A stretch of 64,000 nucleotides of DNA, taken from assembly GCF_013423485.1 (NCBI RefSeq), contig NZ_JABFFR010000032.1:62001-126000 (forward strand), given 5' to 3'. Under the pieces are notes generated by a model. That model worked only from the letters and a program-made list of their open reading frames with translations, searched no databases and was not told the origin of the DNA. Within the stretch, counting starts at the first letter, position 1; each line of letters begins with the position of its first letter. A program made the translations under genes and the position numbers. Positions 24,748-35,149 of the stretch are shown here, in pieces. Source of the DNA: Azospirillum oleiclasticum. GTDB taxonomy: Bacteria > Pseudomonadota > Alphaproteobacteria > Azospirillales > Azospirillaceae.

Positions 24748-27048
24748 ATGGGAATGACCGGGCTCATGGAAGGCATGCACACCACCCTGAGCAGCACCGG
24801 AGCGGCCTCGCGCAGGCTGCTGGCCCGGCTGCGCGACGTGATGGCGGGATCGGGCACGGGGCAGGACCGGCTCGACAAGATCGTCATGCTGATCGCGGCC
24901 GAGATGGTGGCCGATGTCTGTTCCTGCTACGTCATGCGGGCGGGCGAGGTGCTGGAGCTGTTCTCCACCCTCGGCCTGAACAAGGACGCGGTGCACAAGA
25001 CCCGGCTGCGCGTCGGCGAGGGTCTGGTCGGCGACATCGCGGCGCACGCGCGGCCGATCGCGCTGGACAACGCGCCGTCCCACCCCAACTTCGCCTACCG
25101 CCCCGAAACCGGGGAGGACCCCTTCCAGTCGCTGGCGGGTGTGCCGATCCTGCGCGGCGGCAAGGTGCGCGGCGTGCTCGTCATCCAGCACGCCGACCGC
25201 CGCCACTACACCGAGGAGGAGGTCGAGACCCTCCAGACCATCGCCATGATCGTCGCCGAGCTGGTGGCGCAGGGCGAGCTGGTCGACCCGCAGGAGGTGT
25301 TCTCCACTGGCGACGCGGCCCTGCTGCCGGCACGGCTGTCGGGGGTGCCGCTGAACGCCGGGCTGGCGATGGGCCACGCGCTGGTGCACCGGCCGCAGCT
25401 CACCATCCGGCAGATGGTCGCCGACGATGCGGAACGCGAGCTGGAGCGGCTGGCCGGGGCGCTCAGCGCCATGCACAGCGCCATCGACGATCTGCTGGCC
25501 GCCGCAGCCCTGGCCGGGCTGGGCGAGCCGCGCGACATCCTGGAGACCTACCGGATGTTCGCCGAGGACCGCGGCTGGCTGTCGCGCATCCGCGAGGCGA
25601 TCCACATGGGCCTGACGGCGGAGGCCGCGGTGCAGCAGGTGCAGAACGACACCCGCGCCCGCATGAGCCATCTGACCGATCCCTACATCCGCGAGCGGCT
25701 GCTGGATCTGGAGGATCTGTCCAACCGGCTGCTCCAGCATCTGGCCGGCAAGCGGTCGGAGGCGGACGGCGGCACCCTGCCGGAGGATCTGGTTCTGGTC
25801 GCCCGCTCCATGGGACCGGCGGAGCTGCTGGACTACGACCGCAAGCGGCTGCGTGCGCTGATCCTGGAGGAGGGATCGCCGTCCAGCCATGTCTGCATCG
25901 TCGCCCGCGCGCTGGACATCCCGGTGGTGCAATGCGCCGACGCGCTGACCCGCATCGAGCCGCTGGACCATCTGATCGTCGATGGCGACCATGGCGCCGT
26001 CTTCGTGCGCCCGGCCGAAGACATCCAGATGGCCTTCACCGAGAGCATGGCGACCCGCTCGCGGCGCGAGCAGGAATACGCGGCCACCCGCTCCCTGCCG
26101 TCGGTGACGCGCGACGGGGTGCCGATCTCGATCCAGCTCAACTGTGGCCTGCTGATCGACCTGCCGCATCTGGCGGCCAGCGGGGCGGAGGGGATCGGGC
26201 TGTACCGGACCGAGATCCCCTTCATGGTCCGCCACACCCACCCCGACGTACAGCAGCAGACCGAGCTGTACGCCCGCGTCCTCGACGAGGCGGGCGACAA
26301 GCCGGTGCTGTTCCGCACCCTGGACGTCGGCGGCGACAAGATGCTGTCCTACATCTCCGCCGGGGCGCAGGAGAATCCGGCGCTCGGCTGGCGCGCCATC
26401 CGCATCGGACTGGACCACCCATCGTTGCTGCGCCAGCAACTCCGCGCCCTGCTGCGGGCGGCGGCCGGGCGGCCGCTGTCGGTGATGTTCCCGATGATCG
26501 CCGAGGTGGCGGAGTTCGACGCCGCCCGTGCCATCCTGGATCTGGAGCTGCGCTGGCTGGAGCGGCGCGGGGCGGAGCCGCCGTCGCGCGTCCGGGTCGG
26601 CACCATGATCGAGGTGCCGTCGCTGCTGTGGCAGCTTCCGGCGCTGCTGCAGCGGGTTGATTTCCTGTCGGTCGGGTCCAACGACCTGATGCAGTACGTG
26701 TTCGCCAGCGATCGCGGCAACCCGCGCACGGCCAACCGATACGACCCGCTGTCGCCGCCGATGCTCACCCTGCTGCGCCGGCTGGTCGAGGCCAGCCGCG
26801 ATGCCGGCAAGCCGATCGGCGTGTGCGGCGAGATGGCCGGCCGGCCGCTGGACGCCATGACGCTGATCGGGTTGGGCTTCCGCTCCCTGTCCATGGCGCC
26901 GCAGTCGGTCGGCCCGGTGAAGACCATGCTGCGTAGCCTGGACGTGGCGGCGCTGCGCAAATATCTGGTCCAGCTCACCCAGGGCGGGGACCACAGCCTA
27001 CGGCCGAAACTGCGCGCCTTCGCGCTCGACCATGGCATCCTCATCTGA
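24748..27048 (+). CDS. ptsP: Phosphoenolpyruvate-protein phosphotransferase PtsP (EI-Ntr)
   Basis: First enzyme of the nitrogen PTS: takes phosphate from PEP and passes it to NPr and then EIIA-Ntr. The 766-residue protein has an N-terminal GAF domain (about 20-165) that in related enzymes senses glutamine or 2-oxoglutarate. The EI domain carries phospho-histidine H381 in SPSSHVCIVAR. The PEP-binding barrel has GIGLYRTEIPFM, DVGGDKMLSY and the conserved C693 in GVCGEMAG. Starts at 24748, 24754, 24766 or 24775 are all possible; none has a clear ribosome site. Its target ptsN is at 28564 on the other strand. Confidence 0.95.
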   Translation: MGMTGLMEGMHTTLSSTGAASRRLLARLRDVMAGSGTGQDRLDKIVMLIAAEMVADVCSCYVMRAGEVLELFSTLGLNKDAVHKTRLRVGEGLVGDIAAHARPIALDNAPSHPNFAYRPETGEDPFQSLAGVPILRGGKVRGVLVIQHADRRHYTEEEVETLQTIAMIVAELVAQGELVDPQEVFSTGDAALLPARLSGVPLNAGLAMGHALVHRPQLTIRQMVADDAERELERLAGALSAMHSAIDDLLAAAALAGLGEPRDILETYRMFAEDRGWLSRIREAIHMGLTAEAAVQQVQNDTRARMSHLTDPYIRERLLDLEDLSNRLLQHLAGKRSEADGGTLPEDLVLVARSMGPAELLDYDRKRLRALILEEGSPSSHVCIVARALDIPVVQCADALTRIEPLDHLIVDGDHGAVFVRPAEDIQMAFTESMATRSRREQEYAATRSLPSVTRDGVPISIQLNCGLLIDLPHLAASGAEGIGLYRTEIPFMVRHTHPDVQQQTELYARVLDEAGDKPVLFRTLDVGGDKMLSYISAGAQENPALGWRAIRIGLDHPSLLRQQLRALLRAAAGRPLSVMFPMIAEVAEFDAARAILDLELRWLERRGAEPPSRVRVGTMIEVPSLLWQLPALLQRVDFLSVGSNDLMQYVFASDRGNPRTANRYDPLSPPMLTLLRRLVEASRDAGKPIGVCGEMAGRPLDAMTLIGLGFRSLSMAPQSVGPVKTMLRSLDVAALRKYLVQLTQGGDHSLRPKLRAFALDHGILI

Positions 27049-27208
27049 GCCGCTCCACGCTTTGTCACCCGGTGCGGCCACGTGTGCGTATAAAACAGGG
27101 CGGACGGCAGCCCCCCGATTGCACCGGCGAAGCGTTCGGCGTACCTAGGGGGAGCCGGCGCGGACGCCGGCAGCCCCGATGCCGCAGGCGACGAGACGGT
27201 TGATTTCC

Positions 27209-28459
27209 ATGGGCGAGCGCATGCGCAAGGTATCCGAGTCCTTCGACCGCGAGGCGACGGTTGCGCCGGACGGTCCTGGCGTCAGCACGATTCTCCGCAA
27301 CGCGCGGCTCAGCCGCGGGGAGGATCTGCGGACGGTGGCGAACACCCTGCGGATCCGGTTCGTCTATCTGCAGGCGATCGAGGACGGCCGCTTCTCCGAC
27401 CTTCCCGGCAACGCCTACGCCGCGGGCTTCCTGCGCTCCTACGCGGAGCATCTGGAACTCGACGCCGACATGGTGCTGCGCCGCTTCAAGGACGAGGCGT
27501 CGGGAGTCGGCCGCCGGCCGGAGCTGTATTTCCCGACCCCCGTGCCGGAAGGGCGCATGCCGGGCGGGACGATCCTGCTGGGCACGCTGGTGCTGGCCGG
27601 AATCGCCTATGGCGGCTGGTACTATCTCTCCGCCACCGACCGCTCGATGGTGGATTACGTGCCCGCCCTGCCCGACCGGCTGGTGTCGCTGCTCGACGCC
27701 CTGCCCTGGTCCGGGAACGCCGCGACACAGACGGCGGAGGCACCGTCGGTGACGGTGCCGGTCGCCCCGCCGCCCGCGGCCACCGCGCCGACGGCCCCGC
27801 CGGCCGCGGCCCCCAAGGCGGTGCCGCCGCCCGTAGCGGCGACCGCGCCACCTCCCGTCGCAGCGACCGCGCCACCTCCCGTCGCAGCGACCCCGGCCGC
27901 ACCCGCCTCGCCGCCGCCAGCCGTCCCGCCACAGGCCACCACCGCCGCGCCCGCGCGCTCCGCCCCACCGGCACCCGCACCCGCACCGGCACCGGCACCG
28001 GCCGTCGCCCCACCGGCGGCACAGCCGCAGACGGCCACCCTCCCCCCACCCGAGGACGACGAGCCGGACGCCGCGACCCAGGAGCCGACGCCGCTCACCC
28101 CGCCAGCCCCCGCGGCAGCCCCGGCCGCCCGCCCGCCCGAGACGGCCGCGGCGCCCACCCGCGTCTTCGGCAACACCACGGCGCAGGCGCGAATCCAGCT
28201 CCGCGCCACCCAGGACAGCTGGATCCAGGTGCGCGACACCAGCACCAACGAGCTGCTGTTTACCCGCGTGCTGCGGCCGGGCGATGTCTACCGCGTGCCC
28301 GACAAGCCGGGCATCCGCGTGCGCACCGGCAACGCCGGCGGCCTGATCGTCGTCACCGACGGGGTGGACGGCCCGCCCATGGGTGCCGTCGGTCAGGTCC
28401 TGCGCGACGTGCCGCTCGACCCGCCGCCGGCGCGTCAGGGCAGCGGCACCGCGCATTGA
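27209..28459 (+). CDS. RodZ-like helix-turn-helix membrane protein
   Basis: A 416-residue protein with the RodZ layout: cytosolic HTH_25 domain (about 23-95), one membrane helix (119-140), a long Pro/Ala-rich periplasmic linker and a C-terminal DUF4115 domain (about 325-400, with WIQVRDTSTNELLF and GIRVRTGNAGGL). RodZ links MreB to the rod-shape cell wall machinery. The linker contains three 24-bp tandem repeats. ATG 27209 or 27221 starts; ATG 27179 upstream follows a 7-bp hairpin (27154-27171) and has no ribosome site. A TATAAA at 27089 may be a -10, without a good -35. Confidence 0.88.
   Translation: MGERMRKVSESFDREATVAPDGPGVSTILRNARLSRGEDLRTVANTLRIRFVYLQAIEDGRFSDLPGNAYAAGFLRSYAEHLELDADMVLRRFKDEASGVGRRPELYFPTPVPEGRMPGGTILLGTLVLAGIAYGGWYYLSATDRSMVDYVPALPDRLVSLLDALPWSGNAATQTAEAPSVTVPVAPPPAATAPTAPPAAAPKAVPPPVAATAPPPVAATAPPPVAATPAAPASPPPAVPPQATTAAPARSAPPAPAPAPAPAPAVAPPAAQPQTATLPPPEDDEPDAATQEPTPLTPPAPAAAPAARPPETAAAPTRVFGNTTAQARIQLRATQDSWIQVRDTSTNELLFTRVLRPGDVYRVPDKPGIRVRTGNAGGLIVVTDGVDGPPMGAVGQVLRDVPLDPPPARQGSGTAH
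27821..27892 (+). repeat. Three tandem 24-bp units in the rodZ linker
   Basis: Units at 27821-27844, 27845-27868 and 27869-27892 each encode (V/A)PPPVAAT in frame. The last two are identical at every base, while the first has diverged at several positions, so the third copy looks recent. Further short Ala-Pro codon repeats follow at about 27970-28005. Confidence 0.9.
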
Positions 28460-28473
28460 CGCGTGATGCCGCT

Positions 28474-28509
28474 GACGTTGGGCCCAGGCAAAGCCGCAGG
28501 CTCAACGTC
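28474..28509. terminator. Hairpin between rodZ-like gene and ptsN
   Basis: An 11-bp stem with one G-T pair (28474-28484 with 28499-28509) closes a 14-base loop between the two convergent stops. No T-run follows, so it may act with Rho or only block RNA decay. Confidence 0.5.
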
Positions 28510-28563
28510 GGCCGCCCGGCAAGACGGTAAGATCGGTTTAAAGACGGCCGGAGTGGCGTGGAT

Positions 28564-29022
28564 TCACGCCGCCTGATTGGCCTCGTGCTGCGTCAGCAGC
28601 GCGTAGATGGCGTCGGCGCTTTCCGAGCCGCGCAGCTTCTCGCAGATGGACTGGTCGCGCAGCAGGCGGGACACGCGGGCGAGCGCCTTCAGATGGTCGG
28701 CGCCCGCGTGCTCCGGGGCAAGCAGCAGGAAGATCAGGTCGACCGGCTGCTCGTCGATGGCGTCGAAGTCGATGGGTCGCTCCAACCGGGCGAACAGGCC
28801 GTGCACGCGATCCAGACTGGCGAGCTTGCCGTGCGGAATCGCGATGCCGTGCCCGACGCCGGTGGTCCCCAGCCGCTCGCGCTCCAGCAGGACGTCGAAG
28901 ATGGCGCGCTCGTGCTGGCCCGTCAGCTCCGCCGCCCTGCGGGCGATCTCCTGAAGGGCCTGCTTCTTGCTGCCGGCCTTCAGGTTCGGAAGGATGGCGT
29001 GCGGGGTGATGAGATCGAGCAT
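28564..29022 (-). CDS. ptsN: PTS nitrogen regulatory protein EIIA-Ntr
   Basis: Final acceptor of the nitrogen phosphorelay, regulating potassium transport, carbon storage and other targets by binding partners. The 152-residue product has the EIIA fold with phospho-accepting H64 in GHGIAIPHGKL. It begins MLDLITPHAI, typical of the family. ATG 29022 is chosen; the longer frame would run into hpf. It closes the rpoN-hpf-ptsN cluster, an arrangement conserved across proteobacteria. Confidence 0.96.
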   Translation of the reverse strand: MLDLITPHAILPNLKAGSKKQALQEIARRAAELTGQHERAIFDVLLERERLGTTGVGHGIAIPHGKLASLDRVHGLFARLERPIDFDAIDEQPVDLIFLLLAPEHAGADHLKALARVSRLLRDQSICEKLRGSESADAIYALLTQHEANQAA

Positions 29023-29056
29023 GACGCTTCGGATGGTTGCGAAAACCGCCGCCCGG

Positions 29057-29656
29057 TCAGGCGGCGGTGTTCTGCACGCCCGTCGGATCGACCCAGCCCA
29101 CATTGCCGTCCTTGCGGCGGTAGACCAGATTCAACCCGCCATGGGCGCGGTTGCGGAACATCAGCGCCGGCAGCTCGGCCAGTTCCATCCGCATCACCGC
29201 CTCGCTGACCGTCAGGGTGTCGATGCTGGTCTGCATTTCGGCGACCACGATGGGCTGGGCAGCGTCCGGCGCTGCATCTTCGGCCTCCACATGGTGGTCG
29301 TCGGGCTCGGCTTCCAGGATCTGGTAGCGGGCCGGCACCGGCTCATGCTGGGCATCACCGTTGTGATGATCGCGCAGACGGCGCTTGTACCGACGCAGCC
29401 GCTTGCCGAGCTTTTCGCAGGCGGTGTCGAAAGCGGGGTAAGGCTCGTGGGCCTCCGCGACGCTCTGCAACACGATGTTGCGGCCCACATGGACCTGGAT
29501 GTCGGCCTTGAACAGGCTGGCCTCGCGCGAGAAGACGACGTTCGCCTCCAGCGAGTTCGTGAAGTACTTGCCGACGACGGTGTTCAGGCTGTCCGCGACG
29601 TGGGTGCGCAGAGCGTCGCCGACGTCAAGCTGCTTGCCTTTGACGGTGAGCTGCAT
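29057..29656 (-). CDS. hpf: Long-form ribosome hibernation promoting factor
   Basis: Binds the decoding centre and dimerises 70S ribosomes in stationary phase. At 199 residues it is the long form. The N-terminal S30AE domain (1-105) begins MQLTVKGKQLDVGDALR. The C-terminal dimerisation domain (about 140-195) has ELPALMFRNRAHGGLNLVYRRKDG (only its first part is cited as typical). ATG 29656 starts the conserved strand; the upstream extension is rejected. The gene lies 34 bases before ptsN and 127 bases after rpoN. Confidence 0.95.
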   Translation of the reverse strand: MQLTVKGKQLDVGDALRTHVADSLNTVVGKYFTNSLEANVVFSREASLFKADIQVHVGRNIVLQSVAEAHEPYPAFDTACEKLGKRLRRYKRRLRDHHNGDAQHEPVPARYQILEAEPDDHHVEAEDAAPDAAQPIVVAEMQTSIDTLTVSEAVMRMELAELPALMFRNRAHGGLNLVYRRKDGNVGWVDPTGVQNTAA

Positions 29657-29704
29657 GTTCAAAAGGTTCCAAAAGTGGCCCGCAACGGACTTTCGTGGAC
29701 GGGG

Positions 29705-29727
29705 CCCGCCCACACCGTGCGGGCGGG
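29705..29727 (-). terminator. Hairpin after rpoN
   Basis: A 7-bp GC-only stem (29705-29711 with 29721-29727) and a 9-base loop lie between rpoN and hpf on the minus strand. No T-run follows. It could reduce read-through or stabilise the 3' end of the rpoN transcript. Confidence 0.35.
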
Positions 29728-29783
29728 GACCTTAGTGGGGGCCGTCAAGGCTGTCAACGACCGCCCGGTTCGCGAGTACCGCA

Positions 29784-31343
29784 CTACATGCCGGACGTCT
29801 TCGCGCGACGCCGCTGCACCGATGACGGTATTCGCATCGCTTCACGATACTTCGCGACCGTCCGCCGCGCAATGTCGATCCCCTCCCCACGCAAAATTTC
29901 GACAATTTTGTCGTCGGAAAGCACATCGGTGGGAGGTTCCTGGTCGATCATCGTCTTGATGCGGTGCCGCACGGCTTCGGCGGAATGGGCGGCCTGTCCA
30001 TCGGCGCCCTGGATGGCGGAGGTGAAGAAATACTTCAGCTCGAACACCCCGCGCGGCGTCGCGATGAACTTGTTGGTGGTGACGCGGCTCACCGTGCTCT
30101 CGTGCATGCCGATGGCCTCGGCGATGTCGCGCAGGATGAGCGGGCGCAGATGCGAGACGCCGTGGATGAAGAAGGCATCCTGCTGGCGCACGATTTCGCC
30201 CGCCACCTTGAGGATCGTGGTGGCGCGCTGGTGCAGGGACTTGACCAGCCAGTTGGCGGACTGGAAACGTTCACTGACGTATTCCTTCTCCGCCTTGGAG
30301 CGCACCTCGGTGGAGATGCGGGCGAAATAGCGCTGGTTGACCAGCACCCGCGGCAATGTGTCCGGGTTCAGGTCGATCAGCCAGCCGCCACCCGGGCTGG
30401 GCCGCATCAGGATGTCGGGGGTGACGAGCTGCGCCGGGCTGTGGTCGAAGGCGAGCGCCGGTTTGGGATTCAGCGTCCGAATCTCCGACACCATGTCGGC
30501 GATGTCCTCGGCATCGACGCCGCAGACCTTCATCAGCCCGGCCAGATTGCGGGCCGCCAGCAGATCCAGGTTGTCGAGCAGGGCCGCCATCGCCGGGTCC
30601 AGCCGGTTGCGCTCCCTGAGCTGGATCGCCAAGCACTCCTTGAGGGAGCGGGCGAAGATGCCGGACGGGTCGAAGCGCTGGACGCGGGCCAGAACGGCTT
30701 CGATACGATCAAGACCGCACGCCAATTGTTCCGCAAGCCCAACGAGATCGGCGGAGAGATAGCCGGCCTCGTCCACCATATCGATCAGCGCCAGCCCGAT
30801 CAGCCGGTCGCCACCGTCCGGAAGATCCACATTGAGCTGGCCGATCAGGTGGTCGCGCAGGGACACGGCACCGGAGAGCGTCGCTTCCAGGTTGGAGTCG
30901 TCGTCCTCGAACGACCCGCGCCCGCCGCGCTCCCCATAGGCTCCATAGATGTCGGACGAGCCCTCCGTCCCGTCGGAGAAGCGGTCGTCGCCGTAGACGT
31001 TCTCGTAATCGGTGTCGAGCGGGGTCTCCGACCCCATGGTGTCGGACGTGGTGAGGTCCACCGTGTCGCGGGTCCGCGTGTCCATCGGCGGCGGAGGACC
31101 ATCCTCACCCGGAGGCTCGGGCGCCTCGCTGTTAGCGGCCGCGGCGCGCTCGCCCAGCTCGCGGTCGCCGCCATCCCGGTCGCTCTCGTCCCGCTCCAGA
31201 AGCGGGTTCTGCTCGATCTCGCGATCGATGAAGTCCGACAATTCCATGTTCGACAGCTGCAGCAGCTTGATCGCCTGCTGCAACTGCGGCGTCATCACAA
31301 GGGATTGCGTCTGCCGTAGGTCGAGACGTTGGGTGAGCGCCAT
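29784..31343 (-). CDS. rpoN: RNA polymerase sigma-54 factor
   Basis: Alternative sigma factor for nitrogen fixation, motility and other activator-dependent promoters. The 519-residue protein has the Gln/Leu-rich region I (MALTQRLDLRQTQSLVMTPQ), an acidic region II of about 90 residues, the core-binding domain, and the RpoN box ARRTVAKYRE at 492-501 preceded by the helix-turn-helix. It sits 18 bases downstream of lptB, in the standard lptB-rpoN order. In Azospirillum-type bacteria it would control nif genes, which lie elsewhere. Confidence 0.97.
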   Translation of the reverse strand: MALTQRLDLRQTQSLVMTPQLQQAIKLLQLSNMELSDFIDREIEQNPLLERDESDRDGGDRELGERAAAANSEAPEPPGEDGPPPPMDTRTRDTVDLTTSDTMGSETPLDTDYENVYGDDRFSDGTEGSSDIYGAYGERGGRGSFEDDDSNLEATLSGAVSLRDHLIGQLNVDLPDGGDRLIGLALIDMVDEAGYLSADLVGLAEQLACGLDRIEAVLARVQRFDPSGIFARSLKECLAIQLRERNRLDPAMAALLDNLDLLAARNLAGLMKVCGVDAEDIADMVSEIRTLNPKPALAFDHSPAQLVTPDILMRPSPGGGWLIDLNPDTLPRVLVNQRYFARISTEVRSKAEKEYVSERFQSANWLVKSLHQRATTILKVAGEIVRQQDAFFIHGVSHLRPLILRDIAEAIGMHESTVSRVTTNKFIATPRGVFELKYFFTSAIQGADGQAAHSAEAVRHRIKTMIDQEPPTDVLSDDKIVEILRGEGIDIARRTVAKYREAMRIPSSVQRRRAKTSGM

Positions 31344-31361
31344 GGGCCGGGAAAGAATTCG

Positions 31362-32161
<800 letters not shown>

Positions 32162-32165
<4 letters not shown>

Positions 32166-33022
32166 CTTGCGGCCGGCGCTGCGGCGCCTGTTGCCTGGGC
32201 GGTGCCCGGCGGCTGGGATCCGGGGATCAGCAGCCCCCTCACCCGCCCGCTCGCGTCCTTGCCCGCGATCACCCGGTTGACCTTGGTGCGGGTGTTCATC
32301 TCCGCCGCCTCGCCGACGATCTGGTTGTCACCGCGGGTGATCTTCACGTCGCCGATCAGCACCGCCACCTCGTCCTTGACCGAATAGACCAGCTTGTCCG
32401 ACGTGGCGACGTCGGTCGGGGTGGTGACCACCACGTTGCCCGACCCGTCGATGCGGGTCAGCTCCGACGCGCCGTTCGGCCCCTTCACGAAGGTGCCGAT
32501 CAGCACGTCGGCCCGCATCCGGTCCTGGTTGCGCACCGCCACCGCGTCGCCGCGGGCGACCGCGAAGTTCTGCGCGTCGTAATACTCCAGCGTGTCGCGC
32601 GCCGTCACCAGATCGTTCTTGGTGACGAGCCGCAGCTCCTTGCCGGTCACCACGCCGAGTTGCCGGTCGGTGTCGTAGACGGCTCGGTCGCCGAACACCT
32701 CCTGCTGCGGGCTGACGATGTGCACGTTGCCTTGCGCCACCAGCTGGAAGATCTCGGTGCCCTTGTCCGGCACCTCGCGGTAATAGGCGGTCAGCACGTC
32801 GGCGAAGACGGTCGTCTCGCCGCGCTTGGCCGAGGCGTGGCCGCGGGCGACGTAGGCGCGTTCGGTCTGGTGCCACTCGATGGCGTTGTCGGCGTTGATC
32901 TCCACCGGCCGGCCGTCGGAGCCGCCGGGAAGCTGCTGCTGCGCCCATGCCGGCACGGCCAGCGCGAGGGCCACGGCGACCAGCAGGGACGCAAGCGGGA
33001 CACGCGGCGCTCGCACGCTCAT
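32162..33022 (-). CDS. lptA: LPS transport periplasmic protein LptA
   Basis: Periplasmic bridge protein that carries LPS between the membranes. The 286-residue precursor has a signal peptide (ending AVPAWA near residue 27) and the OstA/LptA beta-jellyroll, starting RPVEINADNAIEWHQ. The E. coli protein is about 185 residues, so this one is longer, carrying a second OstA-like stretch and an Ala-rich tail. It overlaps lptC by four bases upstream and lptB by four downstream, so translation of all three is coupled. Confidence 0.92.
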
Positions 33023-33996
33023 GGCTTGCCTCCTTTCGCGGCGGGAACGGCTGGCTTGCGGGGGGGCGGCTTGACCAGCGCAACGCCGGCGGGCGCGTCA
33101 GGCGGGACCTCGGCCGACTGCAGCACCGTCACCCGGGGCAGCGGCGGCACCGGGGTGGCCGGTGGTGCCAGACCGGCCGCGGGGGCGGGCGTGACCGGGG
33201 CCGCGGCCAGCGCCGGTGGCGGGGGTGCCACCGGCGGCAACAGGGCAGGACGCGGCGCGGCCGGGGTCACCCCCGGCGCCTGCGCGCCGGGCGCCACATT
33301 GGCCTTCGAGTCGTTCAGGAACACCATGGTCTTGCCGCGGTCGGACATGCGGAAGCCGATGGCGTCGATCTCCCCCTGCGGCCCCTGCCCCACCACATGG
33401 TGGTCGCCCCAGGCGGTGCCGGCGCGCACGTCGGAATAGGCCTCGTCGGTGGTGAACTCGCTGCCGTCGTCGCGCAGCACCCGGACACCGCCGACCATGC
33501 GCAGGATGCCGGTGGTGCGGTCGTACCAGCCGCGGTCGGAACGGAGCGTCACCCAGGTGCCCCCCGTCTCCGTCATCTCCGCCTCCGGCTTGTCGAGCGC
33601 CACGAGGCCCGGCTGCTCCTCCGACTGGTCGGCGCGGGAGGCGGTGAGGGAATAGGGCTGGTTCTGCTCGTCCGCGCTGAAATAGCGCGGCTTGATCATT
33701 TCGAGCTGGCCCTTGTCCGCCGCGATGCGGGCGCTCGGCAGCTCGGTCAGCGTCGGCCAGGCCGCCACCAGCGCCAGCATGGCGAGTGCCAGCGCCGGCA
33801 GCACGAACTTCAGCAGCGTCACGAAGCGGCTGTAGCCGCGGCTGACCGGCCGTGTCGCCCGGCGCTGGTGGACGCGCAGCACCGGCAGCTCGGCCGGCAG
33901 CGGCCGCAGGCCCGGCGAAGGACCGGCGGTTGTAGGGTCGGCGGGCCGGGCTTCGGCCGGCCGGCGCTCGACGAGGATGGGTTCGCTGCGGGCCAT
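33019..33996 (-). CDS. lptC: LPS export protein LptC
   Basis: Single-pass inner-membrane protein that hands LPS from LptBFG to LptA. The 325-residue product has a ~60-residue cytosolic N-terminus, one membrane helix (about 65-88), and the periplasmic LptC domain (about 100-235), with KPRYFSADEQNQPYSLTA. The last ~85 residues are a Pro/Ala tail ending in a basic patch, absent from the 191-residue E. coli protein. ATG 33996 has TGAGGCG upstream, overlapping the kdsD stop. A longer frame has no ribosome site. Confidence 0.9.
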   Translation of the reverse strand: MARSEPILVERRPAEARPADPTTAGPSPGLRPLPAELPVLRVHQRRATRPVSRGYSRFVTLLKFVLPALALAMLALVAAWPTLTELPSARIAADKGQLEMIKPRYFSADEQNQPYSLTASRADQSEEQPGLVALDKPEAEMTETGGTWVTLRSDRGWYDRTTGILRMVGGVRVLRDDGSEFTTDEAYSDVRAGTAWGDHHVVGQGPQGEIDAIGFRMSDRGKTMVFLNDSKANVAPGAQAPGVTPAAPRPALLPPVAPPPPALAAAPVTPAPAAGLAPPATPVPPLPRVTVLQSAEVPPDAPAGVALVKPPPRKPAVPAAKGGKP

Positions 33997-34003
33997 CGGC
34001 GCC

Positions 34004-35029
34004 TCAGGCCACGCCGGCGCGCAGGCAGTCGTGGATGTGCACGACACCGAGCGGCCGTCCCGCCTCCACCACGAACAGGGTGGTGATCTGCTTCTCGTTC
34101 ATCACGCGCAAAGCCTCCACCGCCAGCGCCTTCGGCCGGATCGTCTTGGGGCGCGGCGACATGATGCGCTCCGCCCGCTCCGCCAGCAGCTCCGGCTTAA
34201 GATGTCGCCGCAGGTCGCCGTCGGTGATGATACCGGCGAGCGTCCCGTCGTCCTGCACCACGCCGACGCATCCCAGCCGCTTGGCGGTCATTTCCAGGAT
34301 GACGTCGGCGATGGGCGTGTCGATGCGGCATATGGGCATCGCATCGCCATGATGCATCAGGTCGTTGACCGAGAGCAGCCGGCGGCCGAGTTGCCCACCG
34401 GGATGGAGCTGCCGGAAATCGGACTCGGAGAAGCCACGCCGCTCCAGCAGCGCGATCGCGAGCGCATCGCCCAACGCCAGCATCATGGTGGTGGAGGTGG
34501 TGGGCGCCAGCCCGTGCGGACAGGCCTCCGGCGCCTTGGGCAGCACCAGCGCCACATCGGACTGCTCGGCGAGCGTCGACCCGGCGCGGCCGGTGACGCC
34601 GACCAGCGGGATGCCGAAACGCCGGGTGTGGGCGACGATGTCGCTCAGCTCGCTGGTCTCGCCGGAGTTCGACAGGGCCAGCACCGCGTCCGCCCGCGTG
34701 ATCATACCGAGGTCGCCGTGGCTGGCCTCGCCGGGGTGGACGAACTGGGCCGGGGTGCCGGTGGACGCCAGCGTCGCCGCGATCTTGCAGCCGACATGCC
34801 CGCTCTTGCCCATGCCGGTCACCACGACGCGGCCGGTCGCCCGCGCCAGCAGGTCGAGCGCGCCGCAGAAGGCGGCGTCCAGCCCGTCGGCCAGCGACCG
34901 CAGCGCGTCCGCCTCCATGCGCAGCACGCGCCGCGCGCTGTCCAGGTCGTCGGCGGCGGTGCTCAGTTGGGTGGTCCCCACAGGCACCGTGGCGCCGGGA
35001 TCACGGTCGATGACGTCGCTCAAGGGCAA
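34004..35029 (-). CDS. kdsD: D-arabinose 5-phosphate isomerase
   Basis: Makes arabinose 5-phosphate from ribulose 5-phosphate, the first step of KDO synthesis for LPS. The 341-residue protein has a SIS domain (GMGKSGHVGCKIAATLAST and SNSGETSEL) followed by two CBS domains (about 220-341). The first codon is TTG at 35029, preceded by GGGACG; a second TTG six bases later is also possible, and no ATG is available. lptC follows after seven bases, so KDO synthesis and LPS export are in one unit. Confidence 0.94.
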   Translation of the reverse strand: MPLSDVIDRDPGATVPVGTTQLSTAADDLDSARRVLRMEADALRSLADGLDAAFCGALDLLARATGRVVVTGMGKSGHVGCKIAATLASTGTPAQFVHPGEASHGDLGMITRADAVLALSNSGETSELSDIVAHTRRFGIPLVGVTGRAGSTLAEQSDVALVLPKAPEACPHGLAPTTSTTMMLALGDALAIALLERRGFSESDFRQLHPGGQLGRRLLSVNDLMHHGDAMPICRIDTPIADVILEMTAKRLGCVGVVQDDGTLAGIITDGDLRRHLKPELLAERAERIMSPRPKTIRPKALAVEALRVMNEKQITTLFVVEAGRPLGVVHIHDCLRAGVA

Positions 35030-35149
35030 TCGCGTCCCATCAGGTCTGCGGTCCGGGGGAGCCCGGATGTTCGCCGGGCAGTATGCCCACGCACCGGAAC
35101 CGGGTCAAACCCGCGACCGGAGGGCCATGCCCCCTCTCGGTCCGGCGCA

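Noticed and set aside
27821..27892. CRISPR-like repeats
   Set aside because: The units are tandem, in frame and encode a Pro-Ala linker; there are no spacers.
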